Positions 44,945 through 53,834 of a DNA stretch of 64,000 nt are shown here, one piece after another (position 1 is the first letter of the stretch; each line of letters begins with the position of its first letter). The notes beneath the pieces were generated by a model. The model made no database searches. It was not told the origin of the DNA and worked only from the letters and a program-made list of their open reading frames with translations. The stretch spans positions 3,113,501 through 3,177,500 of the forward strand of contig JADJRL010000003.1 in the NCBI GenBank assembly GCA_016712225.1, given 5' to 3'. The DNA is from Candidatus Defluviibacterium haderslevense (GTDB lineage: Bacteria; Bacteroidota; Bacteroidia; Chitinophagales; Saprospiraceae). The position numbers and the translations under genes are program-made.

Positions 44945-45688
44945 TTAATTTAAAGCTAGCTTTGCAGTAGCGTATCCCAGATCATACAATTCCTGAGTAG
45001 GTTTAAGATCAAAACGACTGTATTTAGCTATTTCTACTGTTTCGATGAGTATATCCGTCAATTTTTTCTGTGCTGTAGTATGATTGTCTACTGATAATTC
45101 TAAGACCCGGCTGATTAAATTAAAATAGCCATTAAGCTTGTCATTCGTAGAGACACCAATAGGCATAAGATTTACCGCGATAATTTGATCACAAAATTCG
45201 CGGATAGGCTGTACAGGAAGATTGAGCAAAATGCCCCCGTCTAAATAAAAGGATTCATTCATTTCTACAGGTCTGAAAACCAATGGTACGGCGCATGAGG
45301 CTACAACCCTTTTGTAAATTTCACCTGAAGAAAAGATTTCAAGTTTTCCTGAATTCAAATTGGTCGCAGTAATATATAATGGAATGTGCAATGAAGAAAA
45401 ATCATTTATGGGTATAAATTGTTCCAACATTTCATGAACATATTTCAAATCTGAAATTCCATTTTTTGGATATTTAATTGAAAAAAAATCATACCATTTC
45501 GTTTTCAATAAAGTATCCAACATAGTCGCGGGGCTAACTCCTGCTGAATACAAACACCCAATGATTGCACCTACACTGGTTCCTGAAATAATGTCTGGTT
45601 TAATGTTAGCTTCTTCTAGGGCTTGCAATACACCTATGTGAAATGCTCCTCGAGCGCCTCCTCCGGAAAGTACAAGTCCAATTTTCAT
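44945..45688 (-). CDS. Patatin-like phospholipase
   Basis: A 247-residue lipid acyl hydrolase with the patatin catalytic dyad: oxyanion-hole GGGARGAFHIGVL at the N-terminus, nucleophile Ser in the GTSVG box, and Asp in the YLDGGILLN (DGG) motif. The length is that of the small bacterial patatins (RssA-like). It probably acts on membrane lipids in the cytoplasm or at the inner membrane. It starts 4 bp after the stop of the large T9SS protein gene and is likely co-transcribed with it. Confidence 0.92.
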   Translation of the reverse strand: MKIGLVLSGGGARGAFHIGVLQALEEANIKPDIISGTSVGAIIGCLYSAGVSPATMLDTLLKTKWYDFFSIKYPKNGISDLKYVHEMLEQFIPINDFSSLHIPLYITATNLNSGKLEIFSSGEIYKRVVASCAVPLVFRPVEMNESFYLDGGILLNLPVQPIREFCDQIIAVNLMPIGVSTNDKLNGYFNLISRVLELSVDNHTTAQKKLTDILIETVEIAKYSRFDLKPTQELYDLGYATAKLALN

Positions 45689-45692
45689 GGTT

Positions 45693-48011
45693 TTATTTAA
45701 CCATTAATTTTAATGTTTTTTGTTTATGATCACCAATTAACTGAAGTGCATAAATACCAGATTGCAATTGAATATCCAATTTAGAATCAATAGTTTTACT
45801 TTCTAACAGTTTGCCATCTAAACTTAAAATATGAACAGTAGAATAATCATTGATTTTACCAATAAAGTATACGTAATCTGCACAAGGTTGAGGTGATAAT
45901 TGGACATCAGCACCCGGATTTAAATCTTGATTTGACGTACTAAAACTAAGATCCCTCAAATATCGTGGAATGATTTGATAATCTTCGGTAAATGGATTTG
46001 TAGCATCGAATTGACTTCCTATACCGGTTACATTAACTCGATTACCTCCCAAGGCAGTATTAGCAATATCAGTGTTGTCATCGATTCTCATAACAAACTC
46101 TTTAGTCCCATTCGAAATTCTAACATTAAATCCGGCGCCACCACCTATCCAGTCTGAAGGATTTACAATGATCATATTATTCATTTTCACCAGATTCGAT
46201 TCCGTATTCTCATCCAATACAGTAGTGATTGTGGGTGTCTTGAGTGTATTATTACTTGAATTTACCCAAATGGTATCCAGGTTAATTTGAGTTAGACCTC
46301 TAAATTGTTCTATTTTTCCTTGTACTGTAACTTCATCACCCTCCTTAACAGTATATCCGAAGTTTTTGGTAGTAGAAAAAACACCAATTCCATCAGATGG
46401 ATCTATAATGGTGAATTGTAAACCAGATGTCCCTAAATAGTCGATTCCATAGACTACACCCTTTAATTCGCACTTTGTCCCAATTGAATCTGCCACACCT
46501 GAACTTGGATTTATACCTGTAACTTTAGAGATACCATATTTAGGATAAAATTTACTTGCAGGAATGTATGGGCTGATGTCAGTGGTATACCGGGGCATTA
46601 ATTGATACCCTTCATTATAAGGCGAACTGGGGTCATTTTGCCAACCCAATCCTGTGATATCAAAAGTTCCTGATGGTGGCTCTTTTGTTAATAAATCACA
46701 ATCATTGTCTATTCTGACATCAAAATTGGCAATGCCATTGGTTACTTTCACTGTAAATCCTAACGGATTATTGGTCCATTGTACCGGATTGACCAATTGT
46801 GCATTTCGAATTTTTACCAATTGTGCTTCTGTGTTTTCGCTTAAAGCCAGGATGGGTTGTGCAGTACTTAATGTATTGTTGGTTGCGATTTTAATGATTG
46901 TATCAGCCTGAATTTCAATAAGTCCATTGAATTGGATGACGGTGCCTCTCACTGCAATTCGGTCACCTTCCTTAACAGTGTATGAGAAACTGGCATTAGC
47001 ATTGAATACGACAATACCATCATCAAATTTGTCAATTAAAACAAACTGCAGTCCTGCTGGTCTAAAGTTTATACCATGAACAACCCCTTCCAGTTGGCAT
47101 TGAACATTTAATGAATCCACTTCGCCGTTATTGTTTACAGAACTGATCAGACCGACCGGATAACTTGGATATTGAGAATTTCTGGGTTTTACGATGATCT
47201 TACCTTTCATTTGGTTTGGATGTTGATCGCATTGATAATTATATTCTCCTAGAAGGTCAAATCGTTTAATAAATGTCCAATTACCGATCGTAGGTGGGCC
47301 ATTTATAAATCCTTCAGGGTTATTGGGAAAAGTTGCATTGCTTGCATTTACATTATGAGTTCCACTCACATTTTTCCATTCCACATGTTCACCTACAAAG
47401 ATTTCTAAATTGTTAGGCGTAAATGCAAAATCCGATGATTCTATAGTATAATTGGCACATTCTACATTATTTGCTTTGCCGGGTGTAGCAAATATTTTGA
47501 GTCCATCTATGGTTTTGTTGGTATTGGTGGTTGATCCTTTCCAATATTCTGATCTTGAATTATCAGCTGTAGTTCTGCATAATTCCAACGAAGAGCCATT
47601 TCCGTCAGCTAATGCAGGCCAGCCATTAACATCATAATAATGTACGCTATCTATAGGTATTCCATTTTGATCTTTGAGAGTGATCACTTCGTTGTCATTG
47701 CGCAAAGCACCTGAAGTCCATTCTAATGCCTTGAATCCAAAAACCGAGTCAAAAGCAGCTGCATTTCCACAAATAAGAAAATAGGATTTGGGATTAATGA
47801 AGGTATCTGGGAAAATGATATTGACCGCATCATCTATAATATAATCCTTTAAACTTAGAACGCTGTTTGACGTATTATACAATTCAATATATTCAAGTCT
47901 GTCATTTCCAGCTTCTGGAGGATTGTACATGATTTCATTAATTATAATTTGACCATTTACATTTAAAAGGAACAAATTAAAAAAACAAATAATGTGAACT
48001 AATTTTCTCAT
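45693..48011 (-). CDS. Lamin-tail, cupredoxin and OB-fold protein with T9SS sorting domain
   Basis: A 772-residue multidomain surface protein: signal peptide (RKLVHIICFFNLFLLNVNGQ), lamin-tail domain (about 21-165; IIINEIMYNPPEAGNDRLEY, SYFLICGNA), plastocyanin-like cupredoxin (about 190-275) and two similar OB-fold repeats (about 290-470 and 495-670). Each repeat has FTVKEGDRI / YTVKEGDEVT and a GIN-like opening. A C-terminal T9SS sorting domain follows (about 695-772; LQSGIYALQLIGDH). The cupredoxin has HNVN and CDQHPNQM, that is the His, Cys, His and Met ligands of a type 1 copper site. No enzyme active site is visible. Its promoter is at 48031-48061. Confidence 0.87.
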   Translation of the reverse strand: MRKLVHIICFFNLFLLNVNGQIIINEIMYNPPEAGNDRLEYIELYNTSNSVLSLKDYIIDDAVNIIFPDTFINPKSYFLICGNAAAFDSVFGFKALEWTSGALRNDNEVITLKDQNGIPIDSVHYYDVNGWPALADGNGSSLELCRTTADNSRSEYWKGSTTNTNKTIDGLKIFATPGKANNVECANYTIESSDFAFTPNNLEIFVGEHVEWKNVSGTHNVNASNATFPNNPEGFINGPPTIGNWTFIKRFDLLGEYNYQCDQHPNQMKGKIIVKPRNSQYPSYPVGLISSVNNNGEVDSLNVQCQLEGVVHGINFRPAGLQFVLIDKFDDGIVVFNANASFSYTVKEGDRIAVRGTVIQFNGLIEIQADTIIKIATNNTLSTAQPILALSENTEAQLVKIRNAQLVNPVQWTNNPLGFTVKVTNGIANFDVRIDNDCDLLTKEPPSGTFDITGLGWQNDPSSPYNEGYQLMPRYTTDISPYIPASKFYPKYGISKVTGINPSSGVADSIGTKCELKGVVYGIDYLGTSGLQFTIIDPSDGIGVFSTTKNFGYTVKEGDEVTVQGKIEQFRGLTQINLDTIWVNSSNNTLKTPTITTVLDENTESNLVKMNNMIIVNPSDWIGGGAGFNVRISNGTKEFVMRIDDNTDIANTALGGNRVNVTGIGSQFDATNPFTEDYQIIPRYLRDLSFSTSNQDLNPGADVQLSPQPCADYVYFIGKINDYSTVHILSLDGKLLESKTIDSKLDIQLQSGIYALQLIGDHKQKTLKLMVK

Positions 48012-48030
48012 TTTCAGTAGTTTAATGAAG

Positions 48031-48061
48031 CAAAGGTAATTTAAATTAGCCGATTTTTCAA
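48031..48061 (-). promoter_or_regulatory. Promoter of the lamin-tail/cupredoxin gene
   Basis: On the minus strand TTG (48059-48061) precedes TACCTTTG (48031-48038) by 20 nt. The leader would be about 13 nt. Confidence 0.6.
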
Positions 48062-48293
48062 TATTAAGGCTTTGGTTTTTTAAAGTTCAATTTCAATTCA
48101 ATTTACCATGGTTTAATTAAAATTTAGTTCATTCACATTAAATCCAAGGATAAGATCATAGGTTGATTCCAAAGTAAATTTTTATTTTCAAGAATTTATT
48201 TACGAATTAATAGTCACAAGAAATATATCGATTGATTTTTTTTATTCTTGTCCTATTCTTAAAAAGCTAATTTTGGAATATTGAGAAGGATGC

Positions 48294-48324
48294 CTTGTGA
48301 TTGATTGGTTAATGTTTATCTTTG
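48294..48324 (+). promoter_or_regulatory. Promoter of pyrR-pyrB
   Basis: CTTG (48294-48297), 19 nt and TATCTTTG (48317-48324), so initiation falls near 48331, about 38 nt before the ATG. Confidence 0.65.
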
Positions 48325-48325
48325 C

Positions 48326-48348
48326 CATGGAAGTAAGGTAGTTCCATG
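48326..48348 (+). promoter_or_regulatory. Hairpin/dyad at the pyrR transcription start
   Basis: CATGGAA (48326-48332), loop GTAAGGTAG, TTCCATG (48342-48348): perfect 7-bp arms. It begins right after the -7 box, so it can be an operator at the start site or a very 5' stem in the mRNA. Confidence 0.45.
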
Positions 48349-48368
48349 AATCTGGCAGGCTTATAAAT

Positions 48369-48929
48369 ATGAAGAAAAAGCTTAAAATATTATTGAATAA
48401 AGAACAACTATCTCGTACTATTGATCGCCTATGTTATCAATTAATAGAACATCATAACCACTTTTCAGATTCATGTATTATTGGAATTCAAAACAAAGGG
48501 GTTTTATTGGCCAAACGAATCCAAAATAGAATAGAAGAAATTGAAAACATCGACAACATTCCATATGGTAAATTGGATATAACTTTTTTTAGAGATGACT
48601 TCAAAACTTCTGATAAAATTCCAAATCCTTCCAGCACAGAAATTAATTTCTTAGTTGAAAATAAACGTGTCATTTTAGTAGATGATGTATTGTATACCGG
48701 TAGGACGATACAGGCTGCATTGCAAGCATTGAACCATTTTGGAAGGCCAAAGTCAGTGGAATTGGTCGTTTTGGTAGATCGCAGATTTAATCGTCATTTG
48801 CCCATTCAGGCTGATTATGTTGGTCTCAGAGTGGATGCTTTAGACGAAGCTTACGTCAGATTGGAATTTGAAGAAGAAGAAGGACAAGATAGGGTATTGA
48901 TTTATGATGCAGGACAAGTAGCGGTATGA
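48369..48929 (+). CDS. pyrR: Bifunctional pyr regulator / uracil phosphoribosyltransferase
   Basis: A 186-residue PyrR with SCIIGIQNKGVLLAKRIQNR, the PRPP motif RVILVDDVLYTGRT and the PyrR signature VLVDRRFNRHLPIQADYVGL. In Gram-positives PyrR binds pyr mRNA; in Bacteroidota it may mainly act as uracil phosphoribosyltransferase or regulate in another way. It overlaps pyrB by 4 bp (ATGA), which fixes its place in the pyrimidine operon. Confidence 0.95.
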   Translation: MKKKLKILLNKEQLSRTIDRLCYQLIEHHNHFSDSCIIGIQNKGVLLAKRIQNRIEEIENIDNIPYGKLDITFFRDDFKTSDKIPNPSSTEINFLVENKRVILVDDVLYTGRTIQAALQALNHFGRPKSVELVVLVDRRFNRHLPIQADYVGLRVDALDEAYVRLEFEEEEGQDRVLIYDAGQVAV

Positions 48930-49867
48930 CAGAACAAAAATTATCTACACGACATCTAATTGGTATAAAAAATTTAACGGTTGAAGATATTCAAACGATT
49001 TTACAAACATCAGCTCAATTCAAAGAAGTACTCCAAAGACCTATTAAGAAAGTTCCATCACTTCGAGATGTGACTATAGCTAATATGTTTTTCGAAAATT
49101 CTACCCGAACCAAATTATCTTTTGAACTTGCTGAGAAACGACTTTCTGCGGATATCATTAATTTTTCTTCTTCAGGATCATCAGTGAGTAAAGGTGAAAC
49201 GCTGCTGGATACCGTGCAAAATATTTTGGCCATGAAGGTGGACATTATAGTTCTCAGGCATTCATCCGTAGGCGCTGCAAAATTCATAGCAGATCGGGTT
49301 AAGGCTCAGGTAGTCAATGCTGGTGACGGAACCCATGAACACCCTACACAAGCTCTGTTAGATGCCTACTCGATACAAGAAGCTTTAGGATACATTAAAG
49401 GGGCCAACGTGGCCATAATCGGAGATATACTCCACTCAAGAGTTGCATTGTCTAATATCATTTGTTTAAATAAATTGGGTGCTAAAGTTACCGTATGCGG
49501 GCCACCAACACTCATTCCTAAATTTATTCAATCCCTTGGAGTACATGTGGATTATGATTTAGATCGGGTTCTCAACCATTGTGATGTAGCGAATGTATTA
49601 AGAATCCAAACAGAGCGTATGGATTTACAGTATTTCCCCTCCGCCAATGAATACGCTCAGTTTTTTGGAATAAATAAAGCCAGATTAGACCAGTTGAATA
49701 AAAAGATAATACTCATGCACCCGGGGCCCATAAATAGAGGTGTTGAATTAAGCACAGATGCCGCAGATAGCGAACAATCTATTATTCTGGATCAAGTTGA
49801 AAATGGTGTTGCAGTGAGAATGGCAGTATTGTATTTATTGGCAAATCAAGGCAAAAACGTGTCTTAA
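48926..49867 (+). CDS. pyrB: Aspartate carbamoyltransferase, catalytic subunit
   Basis: A 313-residue enzyme that joins carbamoyl phosphate and aspartate in the first committed step of pyrimidine synthesis. Motifs are FFENSTRTKLSFELAEKRL (carbamoyl-phosphate STRT), GDGTHEHPTQALLDAYSI (HPTQ) and MHPGPINRGVELSTD. The length is normal. It is the second gene after pyrR; the regulatory subunit gene pyrI is not present, so it is likely an unregulated trimer. Confidence 0.97.
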   Translation: MTEQKLSTRHLIGIKNLTVEDIQTILQTSAQFKEVLQRPIKKVPSLRDVTIANMFFENSTRTKLSFELAEKRLSADIINFSSSGSSVSKGETLLDTVQNILAMKVDIIVLRHSSVGAAKFIADRVKAQVVNAGDGTHEHPTQALLDAYSIQEALGYIKGANVAIIGDILHSRVALSNIICLNKLGAKVTVCGPPTLIPKFIQSLGVHVDYDLDRVLNHCDVANVLRIQTERMDLQYFPSANEYAQFFGINKARLDQLNKKIILMHPGPINRGVELSTDAADSEQSIILDQVENGVAVRMAVLYLLANQGKNVS

Positions 49868-49973
49868 CTTTCGGTCCGGGCACTTTTTTGGAAACGTTAA
49901 GGTTATACTAATAATAGATGTACAACGTTTTTAATATGATACTTCTGTATAAATTTGTGTTGTAATTTGTACC

Positions 49974-51398
49974 ATGTCCATGAACAAACTATTCATTACC
50001 TTAATTGGTCTATTTGGCTATTATAGCTTTCTGACAGCTCAAAAATATGAGATACATGTCAAGATTGAAGGCTATACTAATGATACCTTGTTACTTGGGT
50101 ATCAATATGGTGATAAACAATATATTAAGGATACAGCGCTCATTAAAAAAGGTGAATTCGTATTTCAAGGCGATACTGCTCTAGAGTCCGGCATGTATTT
50201 GATTGTACTGCAACCCACACATGATTACTTCCAGATTTTAGTTGATTCTGATAAACAGAAATTCAGCATCTCATCGGACGTTAAAACGCTTAACGAATCC
50301 TTGAAATTTAAAGGATCAAAGCTGAATGATGAGTTCTATGATTATATTAATTACATAGGTATCCAAAAGAACAAGGCTGACAGTTTAGGTGATTTGTCGA
50401 AATTAGAGAAAGATCCTAAGGAAAAGGCTAAGTTGGAGCAGGCATTAACTAAAATTGATCAGGCTGTAAAAGATAAACAGGAGTCCATCATTAACAGAAA
50501 AGATAAAAGCCTCCTCGGTCTGCTCATTAATTGGAGCAAAGATGTTGAAATACCTAAATATGAAGGTACAGCAGATGAAATCAATGAAAAGTCCTTTTTA
50601 TTTTACAAAACCCATTTTTTTGACGGGGGAGATTTTTTGGATGATAGGTCATTGCGATTGCCATTATTTGCTTCTAAAGTGAATCGATACCTTGAAAAAC
50701 TAACCATTCAGGTGCCTGATTCCATTAATGCTGCATTGGATTTTATTTTATCAAAGTGTAAAGAAGGTTCTGAAATTTATAAATATGTATTGTCCAATAG
50801 TTTGAATACCTATGCCAATTCCAAATATGTAGGAATGGATGGAGTTTATGTCCATTTAGTGGAGCAATATTATGCTCAAGGCAAAGCGCCATGGATTCTG
50901 GAAGAGCCTTTAGCAAAAATGGTACAGGATGCCAAGTCCTTAAAACCATTACTTATTGACAAAATAGCTCCCAATATCACGGTTTATAAACAGGATTCTA
51001 CGCCTATTAGTTTGCATGATATCAAGTCAGAATATACCTTATTGCTCATTTGGGCTCCAGATTGTGGACATTGTAAAGAATCCATGCCAGCAATTAAAAA
51101 ATTTTATAGTGAGTATAAATCTAAAGGGGTAGAAATTTTTGCATTATGCTCCAAGACCGGGGATGTTAAAGCATGTTGGGATGGAGTTGAAACCCTTGGA
51201 ATGAAAGATTGGATTAACACTACTGATCCTGAACATAAATCACGATTTAGGATCATTTATGACGTAAAAACAACACCACAAGTATATATTTTAGACAAAG
51301 ACAAAAGAATCCTGACCAAGAAGATTGGAGCTGAACAATTGCCGGAAGTCATGGAAAAGTTATTTAGAATTAAAGCAAACGAAACCAAAGAAAAGTAG
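49974..51398 (+). CDS. TlpA/ResA-like thioredoxin-fold protein with DUF4369-type N-terminus
   Basis: A 474-residue exported protein: signal peptide (about 1-22, MNKLFITLIGLFGYYSFLTA), an N-terminal beta domain of the DUF4369 type (YEIHVKIEGYTNDTLLLGYQ), a helical middle part, and a C-terminal thioredoxin fold (about 335-474). The last has the redox motif CGHC in WAPDCGHCKESMPAIKKFY and a cis-Pro loop (TTPQVYILDKDKRIL). It likely reduces or isomerises disulfides in the periplasm or at the outer membrane. A possible -7 box TAAATTTG is at 49950-49957. It stands alone between pyrB and the next lipoprotein. Confidence 0.9.
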   Translation: MSMNKLFITLIGLFGYYSFLTAQKYEIHVKIEGYTNDTLLLGYQYGDKQYIKDTALIKKGEFVFQGDTALESGMYLIVLQPTHDYFQILVDSDKQKFSISSDVKTLNESLKFKGSKLNDEFYDYINYIGIQKNKADSLGDLSKLEKDPKEKAKLEQALTKIDQAVKDKQESIINRKDKSLLGLLINWSKDVEIPKYEGTADEINEKSFLFYKTHFFDGGDFLDDRSLRLPLFASKVNRYLEKLTIQVPDSINAALDFILSKCKEGSEIYKYVLSNSLNTYANSKYVGMDGVYVHLVEQYYAQGKAPWILEEPLAKMVQDAKSLKPLLIDKIAPNITVYKQDSTPISLHDIKSEYTLLLIWAPDCGHCKESMPAIKKFYSEYKSKGVEIFALCSKTGDVKACWDGVETLGMKDWINTTDPEHKSRFRIIYDVKTTPQVYILDKDKRILTKKIGAEQLPEVMEKLFRIKANETKEK

Positions 51399-51450
51399 GG
51401 CTACAAAAATAATTTTTATTCAAATACTAACATATTACAAAAAAACGTAA

Positions 51451-51458
51451 TATATTTG
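51451..51458 (+). promoter_or_regulatory. -7 promoter element for the haloperoxidase-like gene
   Basis: TATATTTG matches TAnnTTTG, 38 bp before the ATG; a -33 element is not clear. Confidence 0.4.
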
Positions 51459-51496
51459 TATCTGATTTTGATTATTTAGTATTTAAAATACGACCA

Positions 51497-52843
51497 ATGA
51501 AATGTTTTAAAACCTACGTCTCAGGACTTTACGTCCTATTTGGAGTATTATTAATGGCCTCTTGTTCAAAGGAAGTGCCCACGGTAAACTCTTCATCACT
51601 TGACCTTGCAGACAATGCTCTAGTAAGAGAATGGTATGACCTAAGTCTTCAGCTCATACCTAAATGCAATGGTTATTCCGAACCTATTGCCGCTAGATCC
51701 TTGACTTATGTATCTTATGCAATGTATGAGTCTTTGATCCTTGGTCTTCCTTCTTATAATTCGCTACAATTAAGAGCGGATGGGCTAAAAACTACTTTGC
51801 CCCAACCTGATCATCAGAAGGAGTATAACTGGGCGATAGTTGCAAATGAGGCAACTGCTTTTGTTGTGTATAACATGTATTTACCTTCGGGAAATAACAT
51901 ATTAAAAGTTGATGAGTTAAAAAATAATTTCAACCTAAAATATTCTAGTGGATTAACTACTGAAGTGGTTTCGAATTCTGTTGAATTGGGTAAAAGTATA
52001 GGTCGGGCTATTTATAAATATTCACTGACTGATGGACAGAATGAAGCCTTCTTATATAATTACCCAGATGACTATGTCTTAACTTCAGGCCCCGGACAAT
52101 GGATTCCTTCTTCGCCAGACTATGAGCCAAAACCAATGTTGCCTTATTGGGGAAATGTAAGACCTACTATAAATGATAATATTCAAATTTCTTTAAGTAA
52201 AGATTTACAATATTCCACTTCACCGAATTCAACAATTTATGCTGAAGCTTTGGAAGTGTATAATTTAAGTCAGAATTTAACAAACGACCAAAAGGAGAGC
52301 CTTGAATATTGGAACCGTTATATGGATTCACATGCTACTGCATTGTGCCACAATATGCTTTTGACCATACAATTAGTAAAGGAACAACAATTGGATCTGC
52401 CGAAGACCCTTGAACTTATGGTTAGAATGTCATTTGCTATGCATGACGCCTATGTGGCAACATGGAATGTGAAGTATAAAATGAACCTCTTAAGAGTTTC
52501 TACTTATATTAAACAAAACATTAGTCGATTCTATATACCGGAAATGGCCTCCATGCCAGTTCCTGAATTTGTATCAGAATCTGCAGTGATCTATAGCCTG
52601 TCATCAGAAATTTTAGCAGCAACATTTGGACATCGTTTTCCTTATATGGATTACACCCAAAAAGATAGAAAAGACTTAAGATCTAAACAAAGATATTTTG
52701 AGTCTTTCGAACAAATGTCTAAAGAAGCTGCATACTCTGACATTTATGCCGGAGTTCATTTTAGATCCAGTATAGATGCAGGATATGATTTGGGTTTTGA
52801 TATTGCACAACAACTGATCAAGTTCCCTTTAGCTTCAAAATAG
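51497..52843 (+). CDS. Vanadium-haloperoxidase/PAP2-like lipoprotein with altered active site
   Basis: A 448-residue lipoprotein (lipobox LLMASC, Cys 23). The C-terminal half has the helical fold of vanadium-dependent haloperoxidases: MSFAMHDAYVATWNVKYKMN (K326...R333), PEFVSESAVIYSLSSEIL and SKEAAYSDIYAGVHFR. Compared with the usual K-x6-R, PSGH and SRxxxGIHF motifs, K326, R333, Ser360 and H421 are kept. The Gly-His of PSGH is Glu361-Ser362, however, and the Arg of the third motif is Asp415. Loss of the vanadate-linked His and of one Arg argues against normal peroxidase or phosphatase chemistry. It has its own promoter and terminator. Confidence 0.82.
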   Translation: MKCFKTYVSGLYVLFGVLLMASCSKEVPTVNSSSLDLADNALVREWYDLSLQLIPKCNGYSEPIAARSLTYVSYAMYESLILGLPSYNSLQLRADGLKTTLPQPDHQKEYNWAIVANEATAFVVYNMYLPSGNNILKVDELKNNFNLKYSSGLTTEVVSNSVELGKSIGRAIYKYSLTDGQNEAFLYNYPDDYVLTSGPGQWIPSSPDYEPKPMLPYWGNVRPTINDNIQISLSKDLQYSTSPNSTIYAEALEVYNLSQNLTNDQKESLEYWNRYMDSHATALCHNMLLTIQLVKEQQLDLPKTLELMVRMSFAMHDAYVATWNVKYKMNLLRVSTYIKQNISRFYIPEMASMPVPEFVSESAVIYSLSSEILAATFGHRFPYMDYTQKDRKDLRSKQRYFESFEQMSKEAAYSDIYAGVHFRSSIDAGYDLGFDIAQQLIKFPLASK

Positions 52844-52873
52844 GATTATTTTAAATTATATTAACCTGAGTAG

Positions 52874-52908
52874 TCCCGGTGCAATAGTTTGCATCGGGAT
52901 TTTTTTTT
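52874..52908 (+). terminator. Rho-independent terminator
   Basis: TCCCGGTGCAA (52874-52884), loop TAGT, TTGCATCGGGA (52889-52899) with one G-U pair, followed by nine T residues. It lies 31 bp after the haloperoxidase-like gene. Confidence 0.93.
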
Positions 52909-52992
52909 AAATTTACTTTTCTGTACGCAGATACATATTTTTTAAAAGCAGAATTTGATAAAAGCCAAATCTTGCTTATGTAAATTTTTTTA

Positions 52993-53721
52993 TTAGAATT
53001 GTTTGATATGATAATTAAAAGTCAGAAATCTTAGGTATTGAAAATTATACTCAATGGTTTGATATTTTTCAGTTGCAAAAGTATTTGATTGTGGATCATT
53101 TGATAAATTGTAATCAATATGTTTTATTTTGTTGAAGAAATATCCTAAGCGGAATCCGGTCTCAATGGAAACACTGAAACGTTCTGTAATTCGATATTTA
53201 ATTCCAAAAAAGGGATTGGCAATAGGTCCAAAATTTCTCGTTTTTTGGTAAATTCTACCGTCCCCATTGGAAGAATAGTAATAATATGTTAAAGGTATAT
53301 TATACGAATACTTAAGACCGAAATCTAAACCGTAATAAAAATTAAATCGTCCATAAAAATCGATATGTTCATAGCCGATTCCACATTCTATGAAATGGAA
53401 TATTTTACCTTGATCAGTATTTGCAACTTTAATTGGTGAATTTTCGTCAAATTTAAAATCAGATTGCGTTGCTTGTGTTCCAGACAATGAAATCAGATAC
53501 CGCAAATTATTGCTATAACTTATGGGCACCAACTTTCCAATCGTTTTTCTGGTTTTAAAAACCAAACCACTACTGGGACTTCCTCTCAATATACCTTTCA
53601 CATCTAAACCTACTTCCCATTTATATTTTCGGTTATTAAATTTTAAAGAATCTTGTGTTTGCGAATAGGCAAGATTTGAAATGAGCAAACAAAATAAAAC
53701 GGGTAAATTCTCAATGCGCAT
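52993..53721 (-). CDS. Probable outer-membrane beta-barrel protein
   Basis: A 242-residue protein with signal peptide (RIENLPVLFCLLISNLAYSQ) and beta strands with aromatic alternation (KYKWEVGLDVKGILRG, YYGLDFGLKYSYNIPLTYYY, FFGIKYRITERFSVSIETGF, FQYLRFLTFNYHIKQF). The ending in F fits an outer-membrane barrel of about eight strands. The ATG at 53721 is chosen for the signal peptide; an ATG 18 codons upstream is less likely. It follows the pdhC gene by 113 bp on the same strand. Function unknown. Confidence 0.75.
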   Translation of the reverse strand: MRIENLPVLFCLLISNLAYSQTQDSLKFNNRKYKWEVGLDVKGILRGSPSSGLVFKTRKTIGKLVPISYSNNLRYLISLSGTQATQSDFKFDENSPIKVANTDQGKIFHFIECGIGYEHIDFYGRFNFYYGLDFGLKYSYNIPLTYYYYSSNGDGRIYQKTRNFGPIANPFFGIKYRITERFSVSIETGFRLGYFFNKIKHIDYNLSNDPQSNTFATEKYQTIEYNFQYLRFLTFNYHIKQF

Positions 53722-53834
53722 TATACAACTTTTTGTAAATGTAAAGAATTCCCTAAAAGTATATTGGAAATACAATCAAGTCATTAAAAATAAATTTAAA
53801 AGGGCTCATGTTATAGTAGACTCATTCAAGTCCA

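Larger units (their letters stand above)
48012..48368. other. 357-bp divergent intergenic region
   Basis: Holds the two outward promoters described separately (48031-48061 minus, 48294-48324 plus) and the pyrR leader hairpin. The rest is AT-rich; no gene or RNA is recognised. Confidence 0.6.
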
